In this document: in pieces, positions 43,789 to 52,430 of the stretch
How positions within the stretch are numbered: position 1 is the stretch's first letter
Layout of the letters: each line of letters opens with the position of its first letter
DNA from: Bacteroidota bacterium
Lineage (GTDB): Bacteria; Bacteroidota; Bacteroidia; Chitinophagales; Saprospiraceae
DNA length: 53,913 nt
Assembly (NCBI GenBank): GCA_020160935.1
Contig: JAIUPL010000035.1
Location: 1 to 53,913, forward strand
Direction of reading: 5' to 3'
Made by a program: the position numbers and the translations under genes
The notes under the pieces: generated by a model
What the model was told of the DNA's origin: nothing
Database searches by the model: none
What the model saw: the letters and a program-made list of their open reading frames with translations, nothing else

Positions 43789-46431
43789 ATGCAAAAGTTC
43801 CTGTTCCTTCTTGTAACAATTCTGCTGGGCGCTTCGGCCCCGGCTTTCTCACAAATGCCCGGCGCGGGTGGCCCGCCTGGTGGCGGCTTCGACCCTTCCA
43901 AAATGAACATCGGCCACTTTTACGGAAAAGTAGTCGATGAATCCGGCAAAGGCGTCGGCTATGCAACCGTACAACTGTCGGGCAAAAAATTCGACCCAGC
44001 CACCCGTGCGTTGAAAGACACGCTCTGGGCCGGGCAACTCACCCGCGATAACGGCGATTTCAGCCTGGAAAAATTGCCGGTTGTGGGCGAATATACCCTG
44101 GTTATTTCATTTTTAGGATACGCCGAAGTGCGCCAAACCGTTAGTTTCGGCATCAAACCGCCAGCCCCGGGCAGCAAACCCGGAGCGGGTGCGCCGCCAC
44201 AGGGTGGTATGCCCGCAGGTGGATTCCCTGGAGGTGGTGCAGCCAATTTTGAAAAAGATCTCGGCAACATCAAACTCACCGAAGGGATAACCGCACTCAA
44301 AGAAATAACGGTGACCGGCCAGGCTTCTACAACAACGCTTTCGCTGGATCGAAAAACATATCGGGTTGATAAAGACCTGACCACAGCAGGCGGCACTGCG
44401 CAGGATGCCCTGAAAAACGTACCCTCCCTGTCAGTCGATCTCGATGGCAATGTGTCGCTGCGCAATGGCTCGCCACAGATATTCGTCGACGGCCGACCAA
44501 CGACCCTCTCGCTCGACCAGATTGCAGCTGATGCTATTGAAAGTGTGGAAGTTATCACCAATCCTTCAGCCAAATTCGACGCCGGCGGGGGCGCTGCAGG
44601 CATTGTCAATATCGTACTGAAAAAAGAACGCCGGGTAGGCTACAACGGCAACGTACGTGTAGGCGGCGACTCCCGGGGCGGTTATAACCTCGGCGGCGAC
44701 CTCAATGCACGCGGCGAAAAGGTGAACATATTCGGCTCTGCCATGCTCAACCACAACCAAGGACAAGGCGAAGGCACCACCTTCCGCCAAAACCTGTATG
44801 GCGAACCGCTGACCAACGTGACGCAAGAAACGAGCAATAAAATGAATGGCCTGTTTGCCAATGCCCGTGCCGGTGTCGACTTTTTCCTCGACAACCGCAA
44901 CACCCTCACGTTCAGTGGCAACTTTACCCGCGGTAAATTTCAGCCCGGTGATGCTATTACGACCACTACGGATTTTCTGTTTCCCGGCGGCACTACTTCC
45001 AGTTCTTATCTGCGCAGTTCGGATCAGGACAGGAATTTCCGGAACCTCGGCGCTTCGGCCCAGTTCAAACACCTTTTCCCGAAAAAAGGCGCTGAATGGA
45101 CGGCCGACGTCAATTACAACCGCGTGAAATTCCAGGGCGGCAGCGACTACAACACCCTGTACGACAATGGTTTGCAAAGCCTGGAAAAACAGGAAGGTAC
45201 CGGACGCGGCGCATTTTTTACCCTGCAATCCGATTTTGTGAACCCTATTGGCGACAAAGGAAAAATAGAAGGTGGTATCAAGGCTACCCTGCGCGACAAC
45301 CGCAACGACAACAAAAGCACGTATTTCGATGCGGCTGAAAATGTATGGCTGCAAGCCTCACAACTGTCCGATCACTACAAATTCAGCGACGACGTGTACG
45401 CCGCATACCTGCAAGGCAGCCGTACTTTCGGCAAATGGGGCGTTCAGGGCGGCCTGCGGGCAGAAAGCAGTTTTTACACCGGCGCGCTCACCGACCGCGA
45501 TTCGTCGTTTACCATCGCATACCCGATCAGTCTGTTCCCGAGTTTGTTTGTGACGCGGAAAATCAATGAGTCCGACCAGTTCCAGTTTGCCTATACCCGT
45601 CGGGTAAATCGGCCGAATTTCTTCCAGACGATGCCATTCACCGATTTTTCCGATTCACTCAACCTGCGTCGCGGCAATCCGACACTGCTGCCAGAGTTTA
45701 CCAATTCGGTGGAACTGTCGTACCAAAAGGTATTTTCAAAAGGCCACAACCTGCTGATTTCGGTGTACTACAAACAGGCGACCGATCTGATCGCTTCGTA
45801 CCAGTTTACCGAATTCAACGAGGAACTCAACAAGGAAGTCGTCATTTCCAGTTATGCTAACAGCAATAAAGCGGCTGCATATGGAGTGGAACTGACGCTG
45901 AAAGACAATTTTTTCAACTGGCTCGACCTCACTACCAATGTGAATACGTACCAGTCGGATGTGGATGCTACCAATGTGGAAAGCAGCCTGAAAACAAGCC
46001 GTATGAGCGTTTTTGTAAAGGAAAATGTGCAGATCAAACTCCCGGCTGGTTTTTCTTTCCAACTGAACGGCGAGTACCGCACCCGGGCGTCTTTTGTTCC
46101 GGTGACGAACAACGACCCTTTCCGTCCGGGCGGCCCACCCAGCCAGAACACGGCGCAGGGCTACACTAAATCCTACTGGTTTGTAGACGCGTCGCTGCGC
46201 AAGGATTTCTGGAAAAACCAGGCTTCCCTCACGCTGAGCATGCAAGACGTATTTGCTTCGCGGAAAATGGGTTCGTACACGGCGACCGATTTCTTCACGC
46301 AGGATACGGGCCGCATCATGAACCCGCAAACGCTGCGCCTCAACTTCTCGTATCGTTTTGGTAAAATGGATACTTCGCTGTTCACACGCAAAAACAACCG
46401 CGTGAGCAATCAGGGAAGTGATATGATGTAG
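43789..46431 (+). CDS. TonB-dependent receptor-like outer-membrane beta-barrel protein
   Basis: 880 residues. Signal peptide 1-22 (SAPAFSQ); a Gly/Pro-rich start; a CarboxypepD_reg-like domain (about 38-125, GKVVDESGKGVGYATVQLSG); a Gly/Pro-rich insert (about 124-155); a plug domain (about 165-285, QDALKNVPSLSVDLDGNVSL, SVEVITNPSAKFDAGGGAAG); and a 22-strand-type barrel of the outer membrane beta-barrel family to residue 880. Such proteins import or bind nutrients or mediate signalling; the ligand is unknown. The upstream extension is translated repeat and is rejected. The gene ends in TAG, whose last base begins the next repeat. Confidence 0.9.
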   Translation: MQKFLFLLVTILLGASAPAFSQMPGAGGPPGGGFDPSKMNIGHFYGKVVDESGKGVGYATVQLSGKKFDPATRALKDTLWAGQLTRDNGDFSLEKLPVVGEYTLVISFLGYAEVRQTVSFGIKPPAPGSKPGAGAPPQGGMPAGGFPGGGAANFEKDLGNIKLTEGITALKEITVTGQASTTTLSLDRKTYRVDKDLTTAGGTAQDALKNVPSLSVDLDGNVSLRNGSPQIFVDGRPTTLSLDQIAADAIESVEVITNPSAKFDAGGGAAGIVNIVLKKERRVGYNGNVRVGGDSRGGYNLGGDLNARGEKVNIFGSAMLNHNQGQGEGTTFRQNLYGEPLTNVTQETSNKMNGLFANARAGVDFFLDNRNTLTFSGNFTRGKFQPGDAITTTTDFLFPGGTTSSSYLRSSDQDRNFRNLGASAQFKHLFPKKGAEWTADVNYNRVKFQGGSDYNTLYDNGLQSLEKQEGTGRGAFFTLQSDFVNPIGDKGKIEGGIKATLRDNRNDNKSTYFDAAENVWLQASQLSDHYKFSDDVYAAYLQGSRTFGKWGVQGGLRAESSFYTGALTDRDSSFTIAYPISLFPSLFVTRKINESDQFQFAYTRRVNRPNFFQTMPFTDFSDSLNLRRGNPTLLPEFTNSVELSYQKVFSKGHNLLISVYYKQATDLIASYQFTEFNEELNKEVVISSYANSNKAAAYGVELTLKDNFFNWLDLTTNVNTYQSDVDATNVESSLKTSRMSVFVKENVQIKLPAGFSFQLNGEYRTRASFVPVTNNDPFRPGGPPSQNTAQGYTKSYWFVDASLRKDFWKNQASLTLSMQDVFASRKMGSYTATDFFTQDTGRIMNPQTLRLNFSYRFGKMDTSLFTRKNNRVSNQGSDMM

Positions 46432-46607
46432 AGTGTTTTTGTGTTTTAGTGTTTTAGTGTTTTGGTGTTTTTGTGTGCTTCGCTCATGGCATTTGTGTTG
46501 AATAGTCATGCTATGAAATGAACATAGCGACATTCAAATTACCTCCAATACCGAGAGCGAAGCACACCAAAACACTAAAACACTAAAACACCAAAACACA
46601 AAAACTC
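46431..46607. repeat. Inverted repeat of GTGTTTTN octamers with GTGCTTCGCTC inner motif
   Basis: The left arm (46431-46485) reads GTGTTTTT, GTGTTTTA, GTGTTTTA, GTGTTTTG, GTGTTTTT, then GTGTGCTTCGCTC. The right arm (46555-46607) is the near-exact inverse with the words in slightly different order. The loop is about 69 bp with a small GCTATG/CATAGC stem. Each arm end lies inside the stop codon of an adjacent convergent gene: the receptor's TAG on the left and the CNNM-like gene's TGA on the right. Confidence 0.93.
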
Positions 46608-47916
46608 AATCCAGATCCTCTGTGTCATCCTGGCGCAACTTCACCCGAAGTTGGGTCAGGATATTTTGTTTTCGGGCCAGAATAGTCACTTCGTATTTAT
46701 CGAATGTAAACGTTTCATTGCCAGGCGGGATGCGACCGAAACGATTGAGGATCATGCCGTTGAAAGTATTGTACTGTCTGTTTTCGGGAAATGGCACGGG
46801 CAGATAATTATTCACATCGTGCAGGGGAGCGATGCCGGAAATGGTAAAGGAGCCGTCATCGTTTTTCGTGACGGGCAGTTTTTCGTCGTCGTATTCGTCC
46901 TGAATTTCCCCTACAATTTCCTCCAGAATATCTTCCATGGAAATCATGCCTTCTGTGCCGCCGTACTCGTCGATGACGATACCGATATGGATGTGTTTGG
47001 TCTGGAAATCTTTCAGCACCCGGTTGAGTTTGGCGTTGCCGTACACGTACTGAACCGGGCGCAGCAGTTCGCGCAGGCTCCATTCGGCATTTTTCAGGTT
47101 GGCCTGGAAAATGTCTTTGGCAAACACAATGCCCAGCACATTGTCGATATCATCTTCGAACACAGGAATACGAGAATAGCCGTTTTCCACCAGTTCCTTC
47201 AGGATTTCTTCCTGCGGCGTGTCTACATCCAGAGCAAATATGTTTTTACGCGGCGTCATGATCTGCTGTGCTGTCACTTCCGAAAAATCGAAGGCTTTTT
47301 GGATGATCTGGTAGTTGTCTTCCTTAATAGCGCCGCTTTCCTGGCTTTGTTTGACGAGCAGGCGGAGTTCGTCCGAACTGTGTGCTTCGTGTTCTTCGGC
47401 AGGTTCGATGCCGATCAGGCGCAGGATGTTGTTAGACAGGCCATTGAGCACCCAGATAAACGGCCGGAACAGGATAAAAAACAGGCGCATCGGCAGCGAA
47501 ACAGCCAGCGTGGTTTCTTCCGATTTGCGGATGGCGATCGATTTGGGCGCCAGTTCGCCAAAAACAATATGCAGCACCGTGATGAGGGCAAATGCAAACG
47601 GAAGGGCGATCTTGTGGGCCGTTTCTTCATCCATATCCATCCCGGCGGCATGCATCCCGGCAATGAGTATTTTCGACACCACAGGCTCGCCGATCCAGCC
47701 CAGGCCCAGGCTGGCCAGGGTAATACCCAGTTGGGTAGCCGACAGGTAGGCGTCCAGATGATTCAGCATACCTTTGGCTACGCCTGCGAGGCGATTGCCT
47801 TTTTGTGCGCGTAGTTCAATTTGCGAATACCGCACTTTGACGATGGCAAATTCGGCGGCTACAAAAAAACCATTGAGCGCAACAAGAAAAAAAGTGATCA
47901 GTATATCGTAGAGCAT
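46606..47916 (-). CDS. CNNM/CorC-like hemolysin-family transporter (DUF21-CBS-CorC)
   Basis: 436 residues. A DUF21/CNNM membrane domain with four helices (about 1-190, GFFVAAEFAIVKVRYSQIELRAQKGN, LASLGLGWIGEPVVSKI), a tandem CBS pair (about 205-330, IMTPRKNIFALDVDTPQEEI, SRIPVFEDDIDNVLGIVFAKD) and a C-terminal CorC_HlyC domain (about 345-430). Family members are involved in Mg2+ or other divalent-cation efflux (established for several relatives); direction here is inferred. Its stop lies inside the right arm of the octamer repeat. Confidence 0.92.
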   Translation of the reverse strand: MLYDILITFFLVALNGFFVAAEFAIVKVRYSQIELRAQKGNRLAGVAKGMLNHLDAYLSATQLGITLASLGLGWIGEPVVSKILIAGMHAAGMDMDEETAHKIALPFAFALITVLHIVFGELAPKSIAIRKSEETTLAVSLPMRLFFILFRPFIWVLNGLSNNILRLIGIEPAEEHEAHSSDELRLLVKQSQESGAIKEDNYQIIQKAFDFSEVTAQQIMTPRKNIFALDVDTPQEEILKELVENGYSRIPVFEDDIDNVLGIVFAKDIFQANLKNAEWSLRELLRPVQYVYGNAKLNRVLKDFQTKHIHIGIVIDEYGGTEGMISMEDILEEIVGEIQDEYDDEKLPVTKNDDGSFTISGIAPLHDVNNYLPVPFPENRQYNTFNGMILNRFGRIPPGNETFTFDKYEVTILARKQNILTQLRVKLRQDDTEDLD

Positions 47917-48147
47917 GCGAGGGTATGAGCAGGATTTTGTCGCAAAAAACGGGAATTTTTCCCGGAGAAGGCATTTGTTTGGAAGATTTCCGGGAATGGC
48001 AGCGAACAGGCACTGGCAGCCGATATATTAAAAACCAATTTTTTGTCATATTTTTGGCAACTTTGCCTGTACATTATTAGTTTATCCAGCCCTTTTTGTG
48101 TAGAAAATTCTGAAACAAACGTCTCAACTTTTCATCCGACTCCAGTT

Positions 48148-49218
48148 ATGAATCGCAGCAAAATTGCCGGTATCGGCTATTACGTTCCCGAACGCGTGGT
48201 GACCAACGACGACCTCACCAAAGTAATGGACACCACTGACGAGTGGATACAGGAACGCACGGGCATCCGGGAACGCCGTTATGGCAAAAAACATGAAGAA
48301 ACCACCACCACCATGGCTGCCGCCGCTGCCCGTATCGCTTGCGAACGGGCGGGCATTCAACCTCAAGAGATCGACTTTATCGTTTTTGCCACCCTCAGTC
48401 CCGACTATTATTTCCCCGGTTGCGGCGTTCTGCTCCAGCGCGAACTGGGCATCACATCACAGGAGGCCGGCGCGCTCGACATTCGCAACCAGTGCAGCGG
48501 ATTCGTGTATGCCCTGAGCATTGCCGATCAGTTTGTGAAAACCGGCATGTATAAAAATGTGCTGGTAGTTGGCTCCGAAATGCACTCGATGGGCCTCGAT
48601 TTCAGTACGCGCGGCCGCAATGTGACCGTCATTTTCGGCGATGGAGCCGGCGCAGTGGTCGTTCAACCTTCCGACGACCCCAATCGTGGAATTTTGACCA
48701 CCAAACTCCATTCAAATGGTACCTATGCAGAAAAACTGGCGTTTATCAACCCCGGCGCACATGGCGGTTACCACAAACAACACATGGACGAGCAGGTGGA
48801 TTTTGGATACCCGCCTACAGATACCTACGGCGAAATTTTTATTACCCCGAAAATGATCTCCGAAGGCAATTACTACCCCAATATGGAGGGGCAGTTTGTG
48901 TTTAAAATGGCTGTCAGCAAATTCCCCGAAGTGATCCACGAAGCCTTGAAAGAACAGGGATTGGAGGCTTCCGATATAAATATGCTGATTCCGCACCAGG
49001 CCAATTTGCGCATCAGCCAGTTTGTACAAAAAACGCTCCGCCTGCGCGACGACCAGGTGTGGAACAATATTCAGAAATACGGCAATACCACTGCGGCTTC
49101 GGTGCCCATTGCCCTGTGTGAAGCCTGGGAAGCCGGTAAAGTCAAAGATGGCGATCTGGTGTGCCTGGCAGCCTTTGGCAGCGGATTTACTTGGGCGAGC
49201 GCGCTGATTAGGTGGTAA
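48148..49218 (+). CDS. fabH: 3-oxoacyl-ACP synthase III (KAS III)
   Basis: 356 residues, KAS III family. The Cys-His-Asn triad is complete: Cys116 in RNQCSGFVYAL, His283 in IPHQANLRI and Asn313 in YGNTTAASVP. FabH condenses acetyl- or branched acyl-CoA with malonyl-ACP to start fatty-acid synthesis. The protein is slightly longer than typical FabH (about 317-330) because of an insertion (HGGYHKQHMDEQVDFGYPPT, near 205-225), so a related specialised KAS III is possible; the symbol is given for the family. The ATG at 48148 is chosen since upstream codons lack a family match. Confidence 0.85.
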   Translation: MNRSKIAGIGYYVPERVVTNDDLTKVMDTTDEWIQERTGIRERRYGKKHEETTTTMAAAAARIACERAGIQPQEIDFIVFATLSPDYYFPGCGVLLQRELGITSQEAGALDIRNQCSGFVYALSIADQFVKTGMYKNVLVVGSEMHSMGLDFSTRGRNVTVIFGDGAGAVVVQPSDDPNRGILTTKLHSNGTYAEKLAFINPGAHGGYHKQHMDEQVDFGYPPTDTYGEIFITPKMISEGNYYPNMEGQFVFKMAVSKFPEVIHEALKEQGLEASDINMLIPHQANLRISQFVQKTLRLRDDQVWNNIQKYGNTTAASVPIALCEAWEAGKVKDGDLVCLAAFGSGFTWASALIRW

Positions 49219-49220
49219 AA

Positions 49221-49358
49221 TAAGTCCTGAGTTCTAAGTCCTGAGTCCTAAGTCTGTAGAGTACACCTTGTTACGCCTGGTATTTATATAAACAAAAGCC
49301 AAGTGTACCAAGGTGTACTCTACAGACTTAGGACTCAGGACTCAGGACTCAGGACTTT
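49221..49358. repeat. Inverted repeat of AGTCCTG heptamers with GTAGAGTACACC inner motif
   Basis: The left arm (49221-49269) is TAAGTCCTGAG, TTCTAAGTCCTGAGTCC, then TAAGTCTGTAGAGTACACCTT. The right arm (49310-49358) is its near-exact reverse complement, differing at three positions in the outer words. The loop is 40 bp. The element starts two bases past the fabH stop and its last words run to about 35 bp before the M16 protease ATG. It uses the same heptamer (AGTCCTG) as the 1857-2003 element and the same inner motif as 23784-23973. Confidence 0.93.
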
Positions 49359-49392
49359 AAACTCAGGACATTTAACAATTAAACATATCAAC

Positions 49393-52149
49393 ATGAAGAC
49401 AACTCCATTTGTCGGGCGGCTCACCTTGTTCCTTGCTGCCCTTTTTTCATATTATTTTGCACAAGGTCAAACAAAACTACGCCTTCCGGAAGGCGTACAA
49501 TACGTCACTTCCGTGGAGGGTATTACAGAATATCGCCTGGCCAATGGATTGCAGGTGCTGCTGTTCCCGGATCAGTCCAAGCCAATCCTTACGGTAAATA
49601 TCACCTACAAAGTAGGTTCCCGCCACGAAGACTATGGTGAAACGGGTATGGCTCACTTGCTCGAACACCTGGTGTTTAAAGGCACGCCTAAACACCCTAA
49701 TATCCCGCAGGAACTGACCGAACACGGCGCAAGGCCCAATGGTACTACTTCGTTTGACCGTACCAATTATTTTGAAACCTTCGACGCTACGGATGAGAAC
49801 CTGCGCTGGGCGCTCGACCTGGAAAGCGATCGCATGGTGAATTCCTACATCGCCCGCAAAGACCTGGAAAGTGAATTTACCGTGGTGCGCAATGAATATG
49901 AATCGGGCGAAAACAGCCCTGGTGCCGTATTGTACAAACGAATGATGGCAACAGCCTTCAATTTTCACAACTACGGACACCTGACCATCGGTGAAAAATC
50001 GGACATTGAAAAAGCGCCCATCGAACGCCTGCAGGCATTTTATCACAAATATTACCAGCCGGACAATGCCGTGCTGTTGATTGCCGGAAAAATGGACGAG
50101 CAAAAAACGCTCGACCTCGTGCATCAGTATTTCTCTCCAATTCCGCGCCCGGAACGCAAACTCGTGCCCACCTACACCGAAGAGCCTACGCAAGACGGCG
50201 AACGCTCTGTTACCCTGCGCCGCAGCGGCGATATTCAGGTGTTTGCAGCCATGTACCGCAGTTGCGCGAGTACACATCCCGACTACCCGGCACTGACGGT
50301 TTTGTCGAACCTTCTCACAGACGAACCCACGGGCCGCCTTTACAAAGCCCTGGTAGAAAGCAAAAAAGCCGTGGCGGCCTACGGCGGCGCGTCCGGTTTT
50401 GCAGAAGCCGGTGTGACACGTTTCGTCACCGAAGTACGCGCCGACGGCTCGCTCGACTCTGCCAGTCAGATCATGCTGGCCGTGCTCGAAGAAATTAAAA
50501 CCAACCCGCCTACCCAGGAAGAAGTGGATAAGGCCAAGGCGCGCCTGATAAAAAACCAGGAAATGTTTTTCAAGGAAAGCAGCCGCGTTGGACTCAGCCT
50601 GAGCAATTTTGTGGGCGCCGGTGACTGGCGACTGGCGTTTTTGTACCGCGATAACCTCGAAAAAGTGACCCGCGAGGATGTCATGCTGGTGGTAGCCAAA
50701 TATTTCAAATCGGCCAACCGTACCCTCGGCACTTTTATTCCTGACAAAAACCCGGACCGTGCCGAAATTCCCGCTGCCCCCGATGTGGCTGCATTGTTGA
50801 AGGACTACAAGGGCAGGGCCCCTATTTCGCAAGGCGAAGATTTCGACCCTTCGCCCGAGAATATTGAAAAACGCACTATCCGCAAATCCTTGCCGAATGG
50901 TATGAAATACGCGCTGTTGCCCAAGGAAACCCGCGGCGACGTAGTAACTGCGCGCATTTCGCTCAATTTCGGTACCCTGCAAACGGCTATGGGCAAATCG
51001 ACCATCGGCGATTTCACAGGCTCTATGCTCGATAAAGGCACGCTGACCAAAAACCGTGAACAACTCAAAGAGGCCTTTGACAAATTGAAAGCCCGGGCTT
51101 CTTTCTTCGGCGGCGCCAATGGCGTGGAAATTTCTATCGAAACCGACCGCGAACACTTTGCCGATGTGATTCGGCTGGCTGGAGAAGTGCTGCGCAAACC
51201 CGCATTCCCGCAGAATGAATTCGACAAAATGAAGCAGGAACAATTGGCTGGGATCGAAGAAACCCGTACCGACCCTACTTCCATTGCCTACAATGTTTTC
51301 GGACGTATTTCCCGCCCGGAATATCCTAAAGACGACCCGCGCTATTCAGAAACGTTCGACGAACAGATTGCATCCATCAAAGCCGTCACGCTCGATCAGG
51401 TGAAAACCTTCTACAAGGATTTCTACGGCGCTTCCGATGCCACAGCAGCCATTGTGGGCGATTTTGACCAAAAAGAAGCCGAAGCGGTACTGAAAGAAGT
51501 ATTTGGCGACTGGAAAAACCCTGTTCGGTACAAACGTTACAGCACGGATTACCAGCCCGTGGCGCCCCGTACAGAAGAAATCAATACGCCTGACAAGGCC
51601 AATGCAGCCTATGTAGCAGGCTATGGCTTCTCTATGCGCTCCGACGACGCAGACTACCCGGCCGTCGAACTCGGCGGCTACATGCTCGGCGGCGGTTTCC
51701 TCAATTCGCGCCTCGCTACCCGTATTCGCCAGAAAGAAGGATTGAGTTATACCGTACGCGGCAGTTTTTCGGCCAGCGACTGGGACCAAAATGCGGCGTT
51801 CTCGTCGTTTATGATTTACAACCCTGAAAACCTGTCGAAACTTGAAGCCGCTTTCAAGGAAGAAATCGAACGCGCTTCGAAAGAAGGGTTTACGGCTACT
51901 GAACTGGAAGCAGCCAAATCGGGCTGGCTAAGTTCGCAAAAGGTAAATCGTGCCGGCGATGGCTACCTGGCCAATACGCTGAATTATTACCTCGAACTGG
52001 GCCGCGATTTTTCCTGGAATGCCAACAAGGAAAAAAATGTGGCTGCCCTCACTCCCGAAAAAGTGAACGCAGCCATCAAAAAACACCTCGATTATTCGAA
52101 AATGATCGTGGTAAAAGCGGGTGATTTCAAGAAGGTGGTGAAGCCTTGA
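49393..52149 (+). CDS. M16-family zinc protease (insulinase/processing-peptidase type)
   Basis: 918 residues, exported (signal peptide 1-26, FSYYFAQGQ). Two tandem M16 domain pairs. The first has the inverted zinc motif HxxEH at His88-Glu91-His92 (MAHLLEHLVFKG) with a downstream Glu in LESEFTVVRNEYESG. The second half (from about 500) begins RKSLPNGMKYALLPKETRGD and lacks HxxEH, as is usual for the non-catalytic half, but keeps the substrate-binding YTVRGSFSASDWDQ-like region. It probably degrades peptides in the periplasm. The gene is preceded by the heptamer element and followed by a long octamer element. Confidence 0.92.
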   Translation: MKTTPFVGRLTLFLAALFSYYFAQGQTKLRLPEGVQYVTSVEGITEYRLANGLQVLLFPDQSKPILTVNITYKVGSRHEDYGETGMAHLLEHLVFKGTPKHPNIPQELTEHGARPNGTTSFDRTNYFETFDATDENLRWALDLESDRMVNSYIARKDLESEFTVVRNEYESGENSPGAVLYKRMMATAFNFHNYGHLTIGEKSDIEKAPIERLQAFYHKYYQPDNAVLLIAGKMDEQKTLDLVHQYFSPIPRPERKLVPTYTEEPTQDGERSVTLRRSGDIQVFAAMYRSCASTHPDYPALTVLSNLLTDEPTGRLYKALVESKKAVAAYGGASGFAEAGVTRFVTEVRADGSLDSASQIMLAVLEEIKTNPPTQEEVDKAKARLIKNQEMFFKESSRVGLSLSNFVGAGDWRLAFLYRDNLEKVTREDVMLVVAKYFKSANRTLGTFIPDKNPDRAEIPAAPDVAALLKDYKGRAPISQGEDFDPSPENIEKRTIRKSLPNGMKYALLPKETRGDVVTARISLNFGTLQTAMGKSTIGDFTGSMLDKGTLTKNREQLKEAFDKLKARASFFGGANGVEISIETDREHFADVIRLAGEVLRKPAFPQNEFDKMKQEQLAGIEETRTDPTSIAYNVFGRISRPEYPKDDPRYSETFDEQIASIKAVTLDQVKTFYKDFYGASDATAAIVGDFDQKEAEAVLKEVFGDWKNPVRYKRYSTDYQPVAPRTEEINTPDKANAAYVAGYGFSMRSDDADYPAVELGGYMLGGGFLNSRLATRIRQKEGLSYTVRGSFSASDWDQNAAFSSFMIYNPENLSKLEAAFKEEIERASKEGFTATELEAAKSGWLSSQKVNRAGDGYLANTLNYYLELGRDFSWNANKEKNVAALTPEKVNAAIKKHLDYSKMIVVKAGDFKKVVKP

Positions 52150-52153
52150 GATA

Positions 52154-52425
52154 GGTGTTTTAGTGTTTTTGGGGGCTTCGCTCTTGGTGTTGAGAGGTTG
52201 GATAAGACGCGCCTTACGGCGCTATGGGGTTTGGGATTAGGCGGATGATGCGGATTAAATAGATTTATATTTCAATGGAATATCTCAAAACAAATAATTC
52301 AGCAAAATCCATTTAATCCGCATCATCCGCCCAATCCCAAACCCCATAGCGCCGTAAGGCGCGTCTTATCCAACCTCTCAACCCCAAGAACGAAGCCCCC
52401 CAAAACACAAAAACACCAAAACACA
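52154..52425. repeat. Long inverted repeat with GTGTTTTN words and a GCGCCTTACGGCGC block
   Basis: Arms of about 107-115 bp (52154-52260 and 52311-52425) surround a 50-bp loop. From the outside in: GTGTTTTA/GTGTTTTTG words, GGGGGCTTCGCTC, GTTGAGAGGTTGGATAAGAC, the GC-rich palindrome GCGCCTTACGGCGC, and GGCGGATGATGCGGATTAAA. The arms are nearly identical in the inner 90 bp and diverge in the word region. The element fills the gap between the convergent M16 protease and ScyD/ScyE-like genes. Confidence 0.95.
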
Positions 52426-52430
52426 CCCCT

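Noticed and set aside
49477-51243. A 588-codon open frame antisense to the M16 protease gene
   Set aside because: The sense strand shows the HxxEH motif and full M16 architecture. The antisense frame is a by-product of codon bias.
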